From the NCBI GenBank assembly GCA_914767715.1, contig OU612068.1, positions 27,156,001-27,220,000 on the forward strand: DNA of 64,000 bases. Direction: 5' to 3'. Below the pieces are notes generated by a model. The model had not been told where the DNA came from. It searched no databases and saw only the letters and a list, made by a program, of their open reading frames with translations. Origin of the DNA: Membranipora membranacea (Eukaryota > Bryozoa > Gymnolaemata > Cheilostomatida > Membraniporidae). The translations under genes and the position numbers were made by a program. Every line of letters begins with the position of its first letter. The stretch's first letter is position 1. This document shows positions 61,401-64,000 of the stretch, piece by piece.

Positions 61401-62711
61401 AGAAAAATATAGGTCGCCCTTTACAAGGTGTCACCAGAATCTATGAGGCCTAGGGTTACCATCTATCTGCGTATAGGATTATAACTGTTTATATCACTTC
61501 TTGCTCAAAACTGTATAAACATGACCACCAGGTCAAGGCAAAAATTCGCCATATAAATATTTGACCTTGTCCAGATGCTATCTGTAATTTTATCAAATGA
61601 AAAAAAGTGTTTCATTACCTGTTAGTTTTTGCGCCTGATTCATGTGTAACAGTAATAAGGCCATCCTCTGACATATTGAACCCATGGCTGAGAAGATATG
61701 TTACAAACTTGTTGAAGCCAGCAAGTTTGATGTCCAACAGATAATAAAGTAAATCAGAATCAGCAATCATCTCAGAGAGTTGAGCTGCTTTATTGAAGAC
61801 TGAAATAGCGTCAAGCCCAAGAAAATCAGAATGAATGGTGAGCTGGCTACATCCTTGTATTTGCTGTTTCATTTGAGGAATGCCTATCTTACTAATAGCT
61901 GCAATCAAAGAAAAAAAATTATTATCACAGTTTACAACGCAGAGAGTTACAAGGCATAGCAATAATACATATTTTTACATGAGTAATTGTTCCTGGTTTG
62001 CAATATATGGAATTCTTATACAGTAGGTAAAAACCCTAGTAATAAGCATCATCAGCTATTACCTTGCAAAACATCCGCCATATCATGGCAGATTTTCTTT
62101 CATGAAAATAGAACATAAAATACTGCCCCGATCAATCTAGGTTAGTGCTATTTTTAAAGCTGCCAAAGCGGATTACGACAAGTCTTAATCAATGAAGCAT
62201 GATAATAGAGAAGAATTTTGAAATCTTTTCGACAAGCCATATATACAGCAATATCCGATCCAAGGATAAATTACATTTGCGAGTGTCATGTGTCCGACTT
62301 ATTAGCTATATAGCTGCTCATTAAGGACTCTTCCCAGAAAATAAGTATACCAGCTAGCTCAGGTATTACTTTGCTGGTATCACAATTCCGAAAGTTGTTT
62401 TGGAAACCTCAAAAAACCTGTATAAATTCACATCAACTTCAAGGGTTGGTGAAACATGAGACATTTCTCACCTTCGATCCCAATCCAAATTTTCCACTTG
62501 TCTGAGGTGCCCTCAATCTGTTTCGCTGTAATCTGGTTACTCGCTGCACATCCGGATCTAGAGACTAGATCGCCGAGTTGATGCTCAATTGTCTCCTCCG
62601 TCAGAACTCCGACAGCTAGTAGATATTCCGGTTTATCATCGCGGTGTATACTCAGGTCAGGGCAGTCCTTTATTCTTGTATTGAGCTGTCTGGACAGAGC
62701 CAGGCCAAAAT
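51096..62711 (-). CDS. PARP14-like: Gene B: PARP14-type ADP-ribosyltransferase, 5' incomplete
   Basis: Seventeen exons on the minus strand reproduce gene A's exon plan from its exon 23 to the end. Exons: 62472-62711, 61619-61898, 59826-61234, 59166-59615, 58882-58988, 58452-58679, 57675-57896, 57292-57373, 56770-56913, 56514-56600 (tentative), 56231-56413, 54462-54695, 53829-54061, 52742-52853, 52326-52468, 51835-52018, 51096-51367. Stop is TGA at 51096-51098. All are open and their phases match those of gene A, giving at least about 1,535 residues. Domain order is end of an RRM, KH-like repeats, three macrodomains (the first and third altered), a KH-like unit, a partial WWE, and the ART domain. 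The first visible exon starts with an acceptor in mid-RRM, so an upstream exon lies beyond the window or has been lost. Confidence 0.88.
51530..51635. repeat. 38-bp tandem repeat in the last-but-one gap of gene B
   Basis: Two full copies and one partial copy of a unit starting CAAATGAGGGATAACCCTTA, in the intron between the last two exons. Confidence 0.93.
52742..54061 (-). CDS. PARP14-like: Gene B exons 13-14: KH-like unit and partial WWE
   Basis: Exon 13 (53829-54061) ends in phase 0 with ATSRQ. Exon 14 (52742-52853) starts in phase 0 with AFEGVKSQYEMSVGATCDLN, which matches the second half of gene A's WWE. No exon equivalent to gene A exon 36, with the two Trp strands, is visible in the 975-bp intron between them. 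Confidence 0.72.
54462..57373 (-). CDS. PARP14-like: Gene B exons 8-12: linker and degenerate macrodomain 3
   Basis: Exons 57292-57373, 56770-56913, 56514-56600 (tentative), 56231-56413 and 54462-54695. Gene A's DAEVIVNST becomes DAEIHVYDT, and the loop PALGTG becomes PSFITG. The tentative exon keeps phase 1-1 and reads LGPSGNVMLDNMQIINK, but its donor (GTCAAA) is poor. Without it, exons 9 and 11 would still join in frame. Confidence 0.7.
54696..56230. other. Largest intron of gene B
   Basis: About 1.5 kb with the hairpin above and no recognisable gene or mobile-element coding region. Confidence 0.45.
55268..55304. repeat. 17-bp-arm hairpin in gene B intron
   Basis: CAATGAACTCCCTCTTC pairs perfectly with GAAGAGGGAGTTCATTG around a 3-base loop. 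Confidence 0.9.
57675..58988 (-). CDS. PARP14-like: Gene B exons 5-7: macrodomain 2
   Basis: Exons 58882-58988, 58452-58679 and 57675-57896. They read LAITSGDITKRE/EQSLVNSV, GMVAPIISKRAGPKLQ, PCQQILHCCLPRW, then SIAFPVLGTGNLKYPAQDVA. All macrodomain 2 landmarks of gene A are kept, so this is the only fully conserved macrodomain of gene B. Confidence 0.86.
59166..59615 (-). CDS. PARP14-like: Gene B exon 4: rest of macrodomain 1
   Basis: Reads PCKKIIHVVCPRW and SIAIPLISTDIFGFSLELAV. In gene A the same loop is ISTGIFGF. Here Gly is replaced by Asp, next to where the ADP-ribose phosphates normally bind. Confidence 0.86.
59826..62711 (-). CDS. PARP14-like: Gene B exons 1-3: RRM end, KH-like repeats, start of macrodomain 1
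   Basis: Exon 1 (62472-62711) opens with helix 2 of an RRM-like unit (DFGLALSRQLNTRIKD) and matches gene A exon 23. Exon 2 (61619-61898) and exon 3 (59826-61234) carry KH-like cores KVCVVGDKLIIQQLKTQ, IEMTGPRSKVDSAQNEM, LKIVGLKYHKEHVLNEI and IEISGSANAIANATRKL. Exon 3 ends in macrodomain 1: GDITNIKCDVIVNAANDDL, then CEGLALDIVQRG, where gene A has a glycine-rich GGAAAAI. Confidence 0.86.
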
Positions 62712-62839
62712 CTGTCAAGTGAATAAATTATGATACATGTTGAAGCTAAGCCAGTATGACTTTTGTATATATTGAAGCAACTAAATTCATCTTCCCATCT
62801 ATGAGGTGCCATTTGTAAAAAAATCCAGCACTCCTTCCA

Positions 62840-63090
62840 TCTGTGCAGTTCATTCTGGAACCTGTACAGTTCATTTTATAATGGGTGGTTCATTATTGCT
62901 TGTGATGCCTTCATTATTTGATGAACTGTGTTGATTCTGGGATGTGCAGTGTTCATTATTGAATATGTGTTGTTGATTATTTCATGTGTTGGGTTCATTA
63001 TTCAATGTGCGTAGCTCATTATTCAATGTGCGCAGTTCATTATTCGATGTGTGCAGTTCATTTTATGATGCGCTGGGTTCATTATTATTA
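62840..63090. repeat. 21-bp degenerate minisatellite upstream of gene B
   Basis: Tandem units of the type GTTCATTATTCAATGTGCGCA. They are most regular at 62985-63075 and more diverged to the left. Confidence 0.85.
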
Positions 63091-63266
63091 TACAACTCAG
63101 CGCATGAATGCTGTTTGACGTGTGGGGCTTATTATTTGTTTGGTGTAGTGCATGTTAGACTGTGGCCCATACAATTGCAGAAAAAATGTGCAAATCATTG
63201 GCTAACTAATGAAGTATAAAACCAATGACTTAGAAAGTCATTTATCAGACAGTCATCACCATCATC

Positions 63267-63548
63267 ATGGGCAGGCCAAGGAAAGTTATTGATATTGAGA
63301 GATTGAAGGACCTGTTGAAGTCTGGGATAAAAAAGTCAGCTATAGCTAAACTTTTCAATGTGCAGCGGCCAACTTTGGACAGAATCTTAAGGGATAATGA
63401 TCTCCTTGAGTTTACAATTGCGACATCCATTAGTGATTCTGCTCTAGATAGTTTGGTTGGTCAAGCCTATTCAAAGCTACCTAGCTTTGGCGAGAGAATG
63501 GTCATAGGCTTCGTCAAGTCTAAAGGATACAAAGTAAGGTTATTGTGA
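63267..63548 (+). pseudogene. Integrase-like transposase, N-terminal helix-turn-helix part
   Basis: Starts MGRPRKVIDIERLKDLLKSG and continues with a helix-turn-helix, AIAKLFNVQRPTLDRILRD, then a helical stretch ending at a stop. This layout precedes the integrase core in a family of animal transposon-like integrases. With no core in the same frame, it is a truncated product of 93 residues. Confidence 0.6.
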
Positions 63549-63870
63549 GCAGCTTGGAGTATTTTAAGCGACCGATTCACTCGTGGAATATACACATAAT
63601 GTAAAGAAAATAGTTCTATAGCACTGTCCACTGACGCATACTTTTCTCTGATGTGGCAATTCACCTCGCGGTTAAATCTCTCGACTCGCTGGTTATGCAC
63701 AGATGATCCTGCAGTAACAGGTTTAGGGTTGATATCTGATGATTGACCCTGCATAAACTCCCAAACCTTGACAGTTTAGCTATAGCTGACTTTTTTATCC
63801 CAGACTTCAACAGGTCCTTCAATCTCTCAATATCAATAACTATCCTTGGCCTGCCCATGATGATGGTGAT
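63547..63870 (-). pseudogene. Internally deleted integrase-like transposase (HTH start plus core end)
   Basis: On the minus strand the second copy of the start (MGRPRIVIDIERLKDLL) runs to about 63773, then breaks and shifts frame. Next comes an integrase-core C-terminal piece over about 63754-63550: TAGSSVHNQRVERFNREV, then IELFSLHYVYIPRVN. The SVHNQRVERxxR pattern carries the Glu expected for the third DDE residue. The middle of the gene, including the first two Asp residues, is missing. Confidence 0.65.
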
Positions 63871-64000
63871 GACTAGCTGTCTAGTGTCTGATAAATGACT
63901 TTCTAAGTCATTGGTTTTATACTTCATTAGTTAGCCAATGATTTGTACATTCTTTCTGCAATTGTATGGGCCACAGTCTAACATGCACTACACCAAACAA

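Larger units (their letters stand above)
63136..64000. mobile_element. Foldback element with integrase-like transposase fragments (runs to the window edge)
   Basis: The arms 63136-63352 and 63773-64000 are inverted copies differing by an indel of about 11 bases and a few substitutions. The outer end TTGTTTGGTGTAGTGCATG reaches the last base of the window, so the element may continue. Each arm encodes the same protein start (MGRPRxVIDIERLKDLL). Between the arms lies a minus-strand integrase-core fragment. Confidence 0.88.

Overview
This is a eukaryotic window from a metazoan, most likely an invertebrate. The evidence is AT-rich DNA, many short spliced exons with GT..AG borders, two decayed non-LTR retrotransposons, tRNA-derived SINEs, and many inverted-repeat (foldback/MITE) elements. 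The species cannot be named from the sequence.

Right two-thirds (about 18.8-62.7 kb, all minus strand): two tandem PARP14-type genes, called here gene A and gene B. Gene A (18790-47852) can be assembled from 40 exons. Every border is a GT..AG junction in matching phase. The coding total is 8,379 nt, exactly 2,793 codons, so about 2,792 residues. Its order is: a long N-terminal array of RRM-like units (about 12), KH-like repeats, three macrodomains, a WWE domain and a PARP-type ADP-ribosyltransferase domain. Gene B (51096-62711, 5' incomplete) repeats the exon plan of gene A from A's exon 23 onward, with the same intron phases and near-identical exon sizes. Its first and third macrodomains have changed ligand-binding residues, and I cannot find the first half of its WWE domain. 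In both catalytic domains the position of the PARP1 catalytic glutamate is hydrophobic (V in A, M in B). By family knowledge this points to mono-ADP-ribosylation of targets, with macrodomains reading or removing ADP-ribose and RRM/KH repeats plausibly binding RNA. A role in stress or antiviral response is inference from vertebrate PARP14.

Left third (1-18.8 kb): no intact gene. It holds a minus-strand LINE with endonuclease and reverse transcriptase fragments (590-2740), a TIR element carrying a tRNA-like head (3070-3420), a fossil reading frame, a plus-strand LINE (6934-9240) interrupted by a cleanly inserted MITE (7111-7356), a SINE, and a 2.7-kb foldback element with GTCGCAA-rich arms (10400-13069).

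Right edge (62.8-64 kb): a 21-bp minisatellite next to a foldback element whose arms each encode the helix-turn-helix start of an integrase-like transposase, with an integrase-core remnant between them. Foldbacks and long hairpins also sit in introns of gene A and between A and B, so this PARP locus is a hot spot for inverted-repeat DNA.
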